Source: JACVRW01 sp963728155
Lineage (GTDB): Bacteria; Actinomycetota; Thermoleophilia; Solirubrobacterales; Thermoleophilaceae
Direction: 5' to 3'
Length of the DNA stretch: 64,000 bases
Assembly (NCBI GenBank): GCA_963728155.1
Contig: CAVSJF010000026.1
Span: forward strand, 217,136-281,135
Made by a program: the position numbers and the translations under genes. The notes beneath the pieces were generated by a model. It was not told the DNA's origin. It saw nothing but the letters and a program-made list of their open reading frames with translations, and made no database searches. Shown piece by piece: positions 18,794 through 27,171 of this stretch (position 1 is the stretch's first letter; the number at the start of each line of letters is the position of its first letter).

Positions 18794-19803
18794 GCAGCGC
18801 GGATGCCGTGGCGGGCGTCCTTTGGGTGGGTCTGACCCTTTACGCGGTGTTCGCCGGCGCCGACTTCGGCTCGGGATTCTGGTCGCTCGTGGCGGGCGGC
18901 GGCGAGCCCGGTGAACGGGCGCGGGCACTGGTCGACCGGGCGATCGGGCCCGTATGGGAGGCGAACCACGTCTGGCTGATCTTCGTGCTGGTGATGCTGT
19001 GGACGGGGTTCTCCGAGGCCTTCGCCTCGATCATGTCGACGCTGTTCATTCCGCTCAGCCTGGCGGCGCTCGGGATCATCCTGCGCGGCGCTGGCTTTGC
19101 CTTCCATCGGGTGGCCGGCACGCAGGCGGGACGACGGCTTGCCGAGGGCGCGTTCGCCCTCTCGTCGGTGATCACCCCGTTCTTCATGGGAACCGTGGCC
19201 GGCGCCATCGCTTCCGGGCGCGTACCGATCGGCAACGCCAAGGGCGATCCGGTCACGAGCTGGCTCAATCCCCTCTCCCTGCTCATCGGTGTTCTGTTCG
19301 TGGCCACCGGCGCGTACCTCGCCGCGGTTTTCCTGGTCAGCGACGCCCGCCGCTTCGGCGATCCGGGTCTCGAGCGCTACTTCGCCACGCGCGCGCTCTG
19401 GGCCGCTGTCGTGACCGGGGTGATCGCCGTCGCGGGGATATTTCTCCTCCGCTCGGACGCTCGCTACCTCTACGACGGCCTGACGAGCGAGGGGCTGCCG
19501 TTCGTGCTGGTGTCCGCCGCCTGCGGCGCGGCCGCCCTGGCGCTGCTGTTGCGCCGGGCGCGGCGTGCCGTGCGGCCGCTCGCCGTCGGTGCCGTGGTGG
19601 CCGTGGTCTGGGGCTGGGGAGCGGCGCAGTACCCCTACCTGCTACCCGAGACGCTGACGATCGAGGACGGCGCGGGCGCGAGCACGACCCTGACCGCGCT
19701 GCTCGTCGTCTTCGGTGTGGCCGTAGTGGTTGTCCTGCCGGCGCTGGCGCTCCTGTACACGCTCGACCAGCGAAGCCTCCTGGAGGAAGAAGCGGGGAGC
19801 TGA
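18790..19803 (+). CDS. cydB: Cytochrome bd ubiquinol oxidase subunit II
   Basis: 337 aa, intact, with eight or nine membrane spans. The N-terminal block LWVGLTLYAVFAGADFGSGFW and the following PVWEANHVWLIFVLVMLWTGF are diagnostic of CydB. A TTG start is inferred from the TTGA overlap with cydA. No cydDC haem/thiol exporter genes lie in the window. Its TGA shares a base with the ATG of the aldose epimerase gene. Confidence 0.93.
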   Translation: MSSADAVAGVLWVGLTLYAVFAGADFGSGFWSLVAGGGEPGERARALVDRAIGPVWEANHVWLIFVLVMLWTGFSEAFASIMSTLFIPLSLAALGIILRGAGFAFHRVAGTQAGRRLAEGAFALSSVITPFFMGTVAGAIASGRVPIGNAKGDPVTSWLNPLSLLIGVLFVATGAYLAAVFLVSDARRFGDPGLERYFATRALWAAVVTGVIAVAGIFLLRSDARYLYDGLTSEGLPFVLVSAACGAAALALLLRRARRAVRPLAVGAVVAVVWGWGAAQYPYLLPETLTIEDGAGASTTLTALLVVFGVAVVVVLPALALLYTLDQRSLLEEEAGS

Positions 19804-20722
19804 TGCTCGCCCCCTCCGGCGAGCAGATCGAGATCGCGCACGGAGATCAACGGGCGGTCGTGGTGGAGGTCGGCGCCGGGCTCCGGGCGTACTCAGCCGC
19901 GCGGCCGCGACATCCTCGACGGGTACGGGGCGGACCAGATGAGCCCCTCCGGGCGAGGACAGGTGCTTATTCCGTGGCCGAATCGGGTGCTGGACGGCAG
20001 GTACGAGTTCGACGGGCGCCCCCACCAGCTTCCGATCGACGACGTGGACGAACAGGACGCGATCCACGGCCTCGTGCGCTGGGCCGCCTGGACGATCGGG
20101 GAGCGCGAGCCGAGACCGGGTCGTGATGGAGCACGTACTCCATCCGCAGCCGGGCTATCCGTTCTCGCTGGCGCTGGCCATCGAGTACGCCCTTTCGGCC
20201 GAGGGGCTACGGGTGGAGGTGACGGCCACCAACCGCGGAGAGCGCCCGTGCCCCTACGGCAGCGGTGCGCATCCATATCTGACCGTTGGCACGCCGACGG
20301 TCGACTCGGCGATACTGCGAGCGCCCGGGCGAACGATGCTGAGCTCGGATGAGCGTGGCATACCGATCGGTGCGGAGTCCGTAGAGGGCACCCCGTACGA
20401 CTTTCGCCAACCCAGGCAGATCGGCACGACTCGCCTCGACAACGCCTTCACCGACCTCCACCGCGACGCGGACGGCATCGCCCGGGTCGAGCTTCGGCAT
20501 CCCCACGACGGGCACGGCGTGTTGCTCTGGGTCGACGAGAGCTACCGGTATCTGATGCTGTTCACCGGGGATCCACTTCCCGACGTCAGCCGGCGCAGCC
20601 TCGCGGTCGAGCCCATGACCTGCCCGCCGGACGCCTTCCGCAGTGGGCAGGACCTCGTGCGTCTGGACCCCGGGCAGTCGTGCATCACTGCGTGGGGCAT
20701 CAGTCCTTCGTGGAGCGCATGA
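19803..20722 (+). pseudogene. galM: Aldose 1-epimerase (GalM-like), two frame breaks as read
   Basis: It interconverts alpha and beta anomers of aldoses. The first frame gives the N-terminal strand region; after a +1 break near 19900 the second frame gives DILDGYGADQMSPSGRGQ and PWPNRVLDGRYEFDG with AIHGLVRW (an active-site His). After a second +1 break near 20113 the third frame gives NRGERPCPYGSGAHPYLTVG (the catalytic His region) and the C-terminus. All family landmarks are in order with no internal stops in the right frames. It is coupled to cydB by TGATG. Its presence beside GH15, GMC and zwf supports a glucose-handling cluster. Confidence 0.82.
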
Positions 20723-20738
20723 GGCCCTCGTCCCGCCA

Positions 20739-22070
20739 ATGGTGAACGTCGACGCCGAGTCCTTCCTGGCCATCGCCGCAGTCGCAGCGCTCGCTGCGCT
20801 GCTGGCGGGGCTCATGGCTGGCGGGCGCCTGCCATTACCGGTCGTAGTGCTCGAGCTCGTGCTGGGCATCGTCATCGGCCCGCAGCTGCTCGACCTGGCC
20901 AGGCCCGATGACTTCATCGACTTCTTCTCCAGCCTCGGCCTCGGAATGCTCTTCTTCTTCGCCGGCTACGAGATCGACTTCGAGCGCATTCGTGGCAGCC
21001 CACTGCGCCTGGCCGTCCTCGGCTGGCTGCTGTCGCTGGCTCTCGCCTACTCGCTCGGCGCCCTGCTCGAGGTGTCGGGTGTCGTGCTCTCCCTCGTGTT
21101 CACCGGGTCGGCGATCGCCACCACCGCAATCGGGACCCTGATCCCGGTCCTGAGCGACGCGGGCGAGCTGCGCACGCGCTTCGGCACGTACCTGCTCGCC
21201 GCCGGGGCGGCCGGTGAGTTCGGTCCCATCCTGCTCGTCACGCTGGTGTTCTCGACCAAGGGCGCCGCGGACAGCGCCATCCTCCTGGCCGGGTTCATCC
21301 TGGTGGCGGTGTTGGCGGCGGTACTCGCCGTCAGGAGCGTCGGAGGGAGTTGGAAGAGGCTCGAGCGCAATCTGGAGACGAGCGGACAGCTCGGGATCCG
21401 GATCGCCGTCCTGATGGTGTTCGGCCTCGCCGCTCTGGCCGCCTCGCTCGGGCTCGACCTGCTGCTCGGCGGCTTCGTCGCAGGGGTGATCGTCCGCCTC
21501 GCGCTGAAGGGCCGGGAGGTCAAGCTCTTCGAGTCGAAGCTGATCGCGGTCGGCTACGGCTTCTTCATACCCTTCTTCTTCGTGGTGAGCGGGGTCAAGT
21601 TCGACCTGGACGCGCTCGTGGACGATCCAGTCGACCTGCTGAACCTGCCGCTCTTCCTCGCGCTCTTCCTCGTGGTGCGAGGCGTACCCGCGCTGCTGCT
21701 CTACCGAAACGAGCTTGACTCGCGAGACCGCGTCGCGCTGGCCATCTTCTCCTCCACCCAGCTGCCGATGGTGGTGGCGATCACGACCATCGCCGTGGAG
21801 GAAGGGCACATGCGCTCCGCCACGGCCGCGTCGCTCATAGGCGCCGCGATCCTTTCCACCACCATCTTCCCGATCGTCGGGCTGCGGCTCGCGCGGCGGG
21901 CGCGCGGCGCTCGAAGGAAGTGCCTGAGCGGTCTCGCTCCCGGCGGCTCAGTCGATCGGTATCTCCTCCACCTCCGGCTCGCGCGGCGTGCGGTCGAGTC
22001 GCTCCAGGTACCAGTCGATCAAGCGAGCGCAGCGTCAGCAGGAACTCCCGTGATCGCGCTCGTCACCTGA
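20739..22070 (+). CDS. Kef/CPA2-type cation:proton antiporter
   Basis: 443 aa as read, with 11-12 membrane spans and no TrkA-N domain. Family blocks visible are GIVIGPQLLDL, LGMLFFFAGYEIDFERIR (the conserved ion-site region), VFTGSAIATTAIGTLIPVL, AAGEFGPILLVTL and FFVVSGVKFDL. The last 50 residues are Arg-rich and unlike the family. A +1 break near 21900 would instead end the protein at TGA 21925-21927 with a short tail, just before the convergent small gene, and I think that is the real end. Confidence 0.82.
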   Translation: MVNVDAESFLAIAAVAALAALLAGLMAGGRLPLPVVVLELVLGIVIGPQLLDLARPDDFIDFFSSLGLGMLFFFAGYEIDFERIRGSPLRLAVLGWLLSLALAYSLGALLEVSGVVLSLVFTGSAIATTAIGTLIPVLSDAGELRTRFGTYLLAAGAAGEFGPILLVTLVFSTKGAADSAILLAGFILVAVLAAVLAVRSVGGSWKRLERNLETSGQLGIRIAVLMVFGLAALAASLGLDLLLGGFVAGVIVRLALKGREVKLFESKLIAVGYGFFIPFFFVVSGVKFDLDALVDDPVDLLNLPLFLALFLVVRGVPALLLYRNELDSRDRVALAIFSSTQLPMVVAITTIAVEEGHMRSATAASLIGAAILSTTIFPIVGLRLARRARGARRKCLSGLAPGGSVDRYLLHLRLARRAVESLQVPVDQASAASAGTPVIALVT

Positions 22071-22161
22071 CCCTGCAGCTCGCGGGGCGCCGCACGGCGG
22101 ATCCCGTCCAGCAGCACGAAGAGGGCGGCGGGGTCGGGGCTCGACCGCGCCCGTGGCTCAT
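21948..22161 (-). pseudogene. Small helical protein downstream of the ArsA-like gene, frame broken as read
   Basis: Joining frames gives a protein of about 70 aa: a start at ATG 22161 (MSHGR), then SSPDPAALFVLLDGIRRAAP, RELQGQVTSAITGVLLTLRS, LIDWYLERLDRTP and a tail EVEEIPID before the stop. Breaks lie near 22153, 22043 (extra A on the + strand) and 22023 (extra G). The ATG overlaps the ArsA-like stop by 4 nt (ATGA at 22158-22161), which indicates a coupled partner. It is probably a soluble amphipathic helical protein. I do not recognise the family. Confidence 0.45.
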
Positions 22162-23327
22162 CGCGGCATGCCGACTCGCTCCTCTCGAAGGAGATCTCCA
22201 GGGCGCCGTCCTCCAGGCGGGCCCCGCTGGCCGAGTAGGCGGCCAGCGCCGGCGGCAGCATCACCGTCCGCTTGTGGCTCGCCGACACGCACGATCACCT
22301 CGAGCCCGATCTTCTTGAGCGACAGGTCGCCCTTGTCCGCGAAGGGCACCTGCACGCGCAGCGTGGCGCGCCCGTTGTCGGTCACGAGCTCTTGGCCGAT
22401 CTCGCTGTGCATCACTGCGGCCGGGTCGAGCTCGCCGAACACCTCGTCGCCGAGGCGGTCGAGCATCTCCGGCCCGATGACCTCGCGCTCGAGGTAGGGC
22501 ACGGTCAGCACGGGAACCGGATCGAAGGCTGACCGGGCCAGCTCGAGCTGCTCGCGCTGCGTCTCGCTCCAGGCCGCGAAGTACCCCTCGGAGGGGAGCA
22601 GGCGATTGACCACCACGGCGTCGGTGAGGTAGCCGTAGAGGTTCAGATAGGTGAACGTCCGCATGGCCTCCTTGACCACCATCCGGTCGGGGTTCATGAC
22701 CAGCCGGACGGTGGTCTGGGTGCCGTCGCGCAGGATGTCGTTCATCGCGATCAGGTTTCGGGCGAGGCGCTCCAGGTCGTCGAACACGCCGTCGGCCGGC
22801 AGCGGCACGTCGAAGAGCGAGCGCGCCCACGGGGCGAACCTGCGCTGTGAGGGCGCGATGCGCTCGAGCCACCAGGTCACGACGTCGGGGAACGAGAGCA
22901 GACGCAGCGTCTCGCCGGTGGGGGCGCAGTCGACGATCACGCAGTCGTACTCGCCTCCCTCGTGGTGGCGCTTGATCTGAAGCAGCGAGAACAGCTCGTC
23001 CATCCCCGGCGGGACGGTCAGCTCCTCGGCCGCGATGCGATCCACTCCGCGCTCCTCGAGCAGCGCCCCCAGCCAGTCGGCCACCGAGCTCCAGTGGCGC
23101 TCCATCTCCTCCTGGGCCTGGACCTCCTGGCCGAACAGGTTGTCGCCGGCCGGCGTCGGTTCGGAGCGAAGCTGGACCTCGAGCGAGTCGGACAGCGAAT
23201 GGGCGGGGTCGGTCGACAGCACGACCGTGCGCAGGCCGGCCGCGGCGCAACGGCGCGCGCTGGCCGCCGCCACACTGGTCTTGCCCACGCCGCCCTTGCC
23301 CGTATAGAGAATGATGCGCGGCGCCAT
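22158..23327 (-). CDS. ArsA/GET3-type P-loop ATPase (C-terminus out of frame)
   Basis: 389 aa as read. The deviant Walker A, TGKGGVGKTS (residues 9-18), includes the signature Lys. The switch I region is STDPAHSLSDSL and switch II is VIVDCAPTGETLRLL. GET3-like proteins insert tail-anchored proteins; ArsA proteins energise arsenite export; many actinobacterial homologues have neither partner. A +1 break at about 22277 replaces the C-terminal domain: the correct continuation HKRTVMLPPALAAYSASGA is in the next frame. It lies 15 nt after the C5-epimerase gene and is probably in the same operon, with an additional -10-like TAGCCT 9 nt before its ATG. Confidence 0.83.
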   Translation of the reverse strand: MAPRIILYTGKGGVGKTSVAAASARRCAAAGLRTVVLSTDPAHSLSDSLEVQLRSEPTPAGDNLFGQEVQAQEEMERHWSSVADWLGALLEERGVDRIAAEELTVPPGMDELFSLLQIKRHHEGGEYDCVIVDCAPTGETLRLLSFPDVVTWWLERIAPSQRRFAPWARSLFDVPLPADGVFDDLERLARNLIAMNDILRDGTQTTVRLVMNPDRMVVKEAMRTFTYLNLYGYLTDAVVVNRLLPSEGYFAAWSETQREQLELARSAFDPVPVLTVPYLEREVIGPEMLDRLGDEVFGELDPAAVMHSEIGQELVTDNGRATLRVQVPFADKGDLSLKKIGLEVIVRVGEPQADGDAAAGAGRLLGQRGPPGGRRPGDLLREERVGMPR

Positions 23328-23342
23328 GTGAGGCGCAGGCTA

Positions 23343-24852
23343 TTACCCGGGCTCGTTGGCCACCGCGAGCTCGGCCGACGCGCGGTCCTTCTTGCCGAGC
23401 CCGGTACGCAGCTCCTTGGCCGCCAGCTCGACCCGGAACACTCCGGGGCCGCGCGGGCGCCAGGTGAAGGCTCCGGTCCCGCGCCGCACCGTGGCCAGGC
23501 GCGAGAACACCGTCTTGCTCCCGCGCATCACCCTCACCTCGACGGCCGACAGCTTGGAGACGGTGAAGCGGAGCGGCACGAGCTCGTCCTCCGTGGCGCC
23601 GTCGGGGCCCGTGTACTCGAGCTCCGGGGGGTCGACCTGGTAGCCGCGATAGCGGGCGGCGAAGTCGCAGTAGATATCGCCCAGCCGCCGCGTGCACATC
23701 GACGCGAGGAACTCGCGCAACAGCTCGTGGTAGTCGCGGTTGGACTCCGCGCCGGCGTAGGAGTAGCGCGACCAGTCGCCGACGTCCGACAGGGGCAGCT
23801 CCTCGCGCGCCTCGGGCTCGGCTTCGCGAAACAGCTCGGTGGCGCGCTCGTCCCCCGCCAGCTTGCCGAAGTCGTGCAGCCCGATCAGCGACTGCAGGAA
23901 GGCGTTGAAGATGTAGAGCCGCGGCGCGAAGGAGTACTGCAGGTAGTGCACGCCCGCCGGAGGGGCCCACCGTGCGCACCCCGGCCGGGGGACGGGTCTC
24001 GAACGCGCCGAGGGCCTTGCGTGCCATCGCGAGGTAGCGCGGCTCATCGAGCAGCTTCGCCGCGCGCGCGAGCGCCTGGATGCCGGTGGCCTGGGCCATG
24101 CCGCTCATCCAGTTCGGCGAGCCGCCGCCGAAGTAGAAGGCGTACTCCCAGGCGATGAAGCGCGGTGAGCGGCGTACCGCGAGCCTCTCCATCTCGTCGA
24201 GCAACCGGCGCAGCCCGGCCTCGTCGCAGGCCGCCTCGCGGCGCTCGCAGGCGCCGTGCATGTGGTTGGCCTTCTTGAAGGTGGAGAGCGGATGCAGCTG
24301 CAGCCCCTCCCCCGGGAAGTACTGGTAGAGGACCTCGCTGCCGCGAAAGCTCACCTGGTCGCCCGAGGCCGGGTAGGGCAGCGAGGGCCAGTAGCGGCGA
24401 TTGCGCTCGAGTTGTACGAAGGCGGCCGGCATGCGCGTGGGGCTCAGGCGCCCGCCGAGCGCCAGCGCCTCGACCGAGTCGATCACGTAGCCGAGCTGTT
24501 CGCGCCGTGGCGCCCCGGAGGCCGCGATAGGTGCGTAGTGAGGCCGCGTACGAGCGCCGCCAGCGTCGCGCGTCCGCGCTGTCGATCTTGGGGCCGCGCA
24601 GCGCGCGATAGACCGCGCGCCGGTCGGCCCGCGGCCTGCCGCCGCTCTTCGAGCGCGCACCCGAGCCGTGGTGGCCATGGCCCGCTCGGGCAGCCCGAGC
24701 GCGATCTCGTCCTTCGACGGCACCGAGGGGTCGTTCACGCGCACCGCCCGGTCTCCGTTGACCACGATGACCTCCGCCGCGTTCGCGGGCACCGCCGCGG
24801 CCAACAGGGCCGCGAGCGCGAACAGGACGGCGCTTGGGGTGATTCGACGCAT
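23343..24852 (-). pseudogene. D-glucuronyl C5-epimerase-like secreted protein, frame broken as read
   Basis: A signal peptide is clear (LFALAALLAAAVPANA, residues 10-25). Family blocks occur in order across frames: YPASGDQVSFRGSEVLYQYF, QLHPLSTFKKANHMHG, SGMAQATGIQALARAAKLL and YLQYSFAPRLYIFNAF. Breaks lie near 24660 (-1), 24508 (extra T on +) and 23961 (extra A on +). The C-terminal 100 residues form a beta-rich domain ending in a Lys/Glu-rich stretch. Homologues epimerise uronic acids in polysaccharides; substrates in actinobacteria are unknown. It starts an operon with the ArsA-like gene. Confidence 0.78.
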
Positions 24853-24919
24853 GCGAGTTACTAACAGGAGGATGGCGAAGGGTTGCGGTGGAGGGCGCCG
24901 GATGCAGGCTCTCGCCCAC

Positions 24920-24925
24920 TATCCT
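24920..24925 (+). promoter_or_regulatory. Putative -10 box (TATCCT), leaderless type, lipoprotein gene
   Basis: It lies 7 nt before GTG 24933, which supports that start over GTG 24888. Confidence 0.5.
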
Positions 24926-24932
24926 GCGCCGC

Positions 24933-26015
24933 GTGCTCCGCCGAGTCGCCTGCCTGGTCGTTGCTCTGGCGGCGCTGGTGGGATGCGCGGGCGGGGAGGA
25001 GACGGAGAGCGTCGAGGACATCCTCGACCAGGCCTTCCAACAGAAGATCACGAGCGCGGACCTGAAGGTGGAGGCCGAGCTCGACCTCAACGGCGGCGCC
25101 TCAGCCGGGCGACCCGTCCGGATCGAGGCCACCGGCCCGTTCCACACCAATCCGGGCAGGCTGCCATCGGTCGACATCGAACTGCGCGTGGGGTCCGACG
25201 GCGCCGGGCAGACGATCCAGACCGGCTTCCTCTCCACCGGAGACCGTGCCTTCGTCAAGTTCGAGGATGTCTTCTACGAGCAGCCGGCGGCCGAGGTGCG
25301 AAAGGCCAACCGCGAGATCGCCCGCACGTCCAAGCGGCGCGGCTCGCTGCGCGCGCTCGGGATCAATCCCCGTTCCTGGCTCGCGCGCGCCACCGAGGAG
25401 GGCGAGGAGGAGATCGCCGGCGTGACCACCCGCCACGTGTCGGGGACGCTCGCTGTGGAAGCGGTCATGCGCAATCTCAACCGCTTCGTGCGCCGCTCGG
25501 GCGCTGCGATCGGAGGCGCCACGGGTCAGAGCATTCCCGAGCCCCTCGCCGCAGAGGACATCGAGCGCGTCAGCGAGGTGGTGCGCGACCCGAGCTTCGA
25601 CATCTACGTGGGCAAGGAGGACGACATCATCCGCCGGGTGTCGGCTCGGGTCGAGTTCGACGTGCCGGAGGAGAGCCAGGAGGACCTGGGCGGACTGACG
25701 GGCGGCACGCTCACGTTCTCGGTCGAGATGAGCGACGTGAACGGCGCCCAGGAGATCGAGGCGCCCGGCAGCGCGCGCCCGCTTTCGGCGCTGACGCGCC
25801 GCCTGGGTGACGGTGCCCTCGACGGCCTCGGCGGCGGCGTCGACCCCGTCACCCCGGTGGCCCCCAGCGATCCCAACCCGCCCAACGCCGGCGCGGGCGG
25901 TAACGGCTCGAGCCCCGAGGCCGAGGCCTTCCGGGAGTACTCGGACTGCCTCGACAACGCCCGCCCGGATGACACTGAGGCGCTTCAGGACTGCGCTGAC
26001 CTGCTGCAGCCCTAA
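24933..26015 (+). CDS. LppX/LprAFG-like lipoprotein
   Basis: 360 aa. With GTG 24933 the signal peptide is short and ends in a lipobox (LAALVGC). The folded part begins with a helix VEDILDQAF, then alternating strands typical of LppX/LprG-type proteins, which bind lipids or carry them through the cell envelope. After about residue 285 comes a Pro/Gly/Asn-rich linker, then a C-terminal helical piece with two Cys (YSDCLDNARPDD and LQDCADLL) that could form a disulfide. The stop overlaps the convergent aldo/keto reductase by 4 nt. Confidence 0.65.
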   Translation: MLRRVACLVVALAALVGCAGGEETESVEDILDQAFQQKITSADLKVEAELDLNGGASAGRPVRIEATGPFHTNPGRLPSVDIELRVGSDGAGQTIQTGFLSTGDRAFVKFEDVFYEQPAAEVRKANREIARTSKRRGSLRALGINPRSWLARATEEGEEEIAGVTTRHVSGTLAVEAVMRNLNRFVRRSGAAIGGATGQSIPEPLAAEDIERVSEVVRDPSFDIYVGKEDDIIRRVSARVEFDVPEESQEDLGGLTGGTLTFSVEMSDVNGAQEIEAPGSARPLSALTRRLGDGALDGLGGGVDPVTPVAPSDPNPPNAGAGGNGSSPEAEAFREYSDCLDNARPDDTEALQDCADLLQP

Positions 26016-27148
26016 GCCGGCAGGGCGGTCTTGCGCAGGTCGCGGCCGGGGTCGATGCCCCAGCGCGCGGCTACCTCGGCCTGCTCGGGACCGATGGGCC
26101 AGCGATCGGCTCTCTCCTCGCCCTCGTGGTCGGGCGAGGCGCCCTTGAGCAGCATCGAGCCCGTGTTGTCGCCGAGCGCGCGGATCTCGATCACGTCCTC
26201 GTCGGTGAGGGGCGACACGGCGGGCACGCCGGCGAGCTCCGCGCGCTTTCCCTCGACGGGCTTGGCAGCGGGCCCGGCTTCCTGGATCAGAGTGGGCGCT
26301 ACGCAGCGCACCGGGGCGTGGGACAGGTTCCAGCAGCAGGCCAGCTGCAGCGGGGTCAGTCCGTAACGCTCGCCGATCGGGCGCACCGCCTCGAGCTTCT
26401 CGCGCCCCGCCTCGACCCAGCCGTCGGGGCGAAAGCGCCGGTGGTCGCCGGGCGAGAACTCGTGCCCCGCGAGTACGTCGTCGTGGAACAGGCCGCCGTA
26501 GTCGACCACGCGCGTGATCAGCTGTACGCCGTGGCGCGCGGCGGGATCGAGCACGAGCTCGCCTGGCCAGGGCTCGAAGGGGTTGAGGATCACCATCGCC
26601 CAGTCGATCAGCGAGCCGTACCGCTCGAGGCAGCCGGCCAGGTCGAGCGTGAAGCCGTTGGCCGGGCCCGGCGCCACGCCGAGCGAGCCGGCCAGCCCCT
26701 CGTCGCGCACCTCGCGCAGCGCCTCCCACACCTCGGGTGACTCGAACCCGCGGCGGTCGGGGTTGTGCAACAGGAGCAGGTCGAAGGAGTCCACGCCGCA
26801 GCGCTCGAGGCTGCGCTCGGTGGCCATGCGCACGTAGTCGCGATAGCCCTCGGGACCTCGCAGGCGCGTGTCGGTGAAGCGGGGAAACCCGCGCGGCCCG
26901 TCGCGCTCGCCCTCGTAGAAGTCGTGGCCGATGGCGCCCACCAGCGCGTAGTCGGAGCGTCGCGCCCCGGCGAGCGCGCGGCCGAGCACCGCATCGGCCT
27001 CACCCGCTCCGTAGGCGTCCGCGGTGATGAGCGTGTGGATCCCGTCGCCGGGCGCGAGCAACGCCTCGAGGCGCTCGTCGGATAGCGCCTCTCCGAAGTG
27101 CATGAAGCGCCCACCGCTCCAGGTGCCGACCGCTACGTGACCGAGCAT
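26012..27148 (-). CDS. Aldo/keto reductase-family protein
   Basis: 378 aa, longer than the usual 300-330. The barrel pattern is visible: TLITADAYGAGEADAVLGRAL near residue 40 (catalytic Asp and Tyr region), DLLLLHNPDRR, LAGSLGVAPGPANG, LQLACCWNLSHAPVRCVAPTL near the nucleotide site, and a C-terminal ALGDNTGSMLLKGAS. The canonical catalytic Lys and His are not obvious, so it could be a divergent or non-standard reductase. The ATG is 6 nt after TAGAGT on its strand. It is divergent from the terC gene with overlapping -10 boxes. Confidence 0.72.
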   Translation of the reverse strand: MLGHVAVGTWSGGRFMHFGEALSDERLEALLAPGDGIHTLITADAYGAGEADAVLGRALAGARRSDYALVGAIGHDFYEGERDGPRGFPRFTDTRLRGPEGYRDYVRMATERSLERCGVDSFDLLLLHNPDRRGFESPEVWEALREVRDEGLAGSLGVAPGPANGFTLDLAGCLERYGSLIDWAMVILNPFEPWPGELVLDPAARHGVQLITRVVDYGGLFHDDVLAGHEFSPGDHRRFRPDGWVEAGREKLEAVRPIGERYGLTPLQLACCWNLSHAPVRCVAPTLIQEAGPAAKPVEGKRAELAGVPAVSPLTDEDVIEIRALGDNTGSMLLKGASPDHEGEERADRWPIGPEQAEVAARWGIDPGRDLRKTALPA

Positions 27149-27154
27149 GCCACC

Positions 27155-27164
27155 ACTCTAGGCT
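27155..27164. promoter_or_regulatory. Overlapping divergent -10 boxes (TAGAGT minus, TAGGCT plus)
   Basis: ACTCTA at 27155-27160 reads TAGAGT on the minus strand, 6 nt before ATG 27148. TAGGCT at 27159-27164 is 7 nt before GTG 27172. The two hexamers share two bases, so polymerase binding for the two genes may be mutually exclusive. Confidence 0.5.
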
Positions 27165-27171
27165 CCCGGTG

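Noticed and set aside
11860..24670. Programmed ribosomal frameshifting as a cause of the frame breaks
   Set aside because: Too many sites, no shared slippery heptamer or downstream structure, and several breaks inside one gene.
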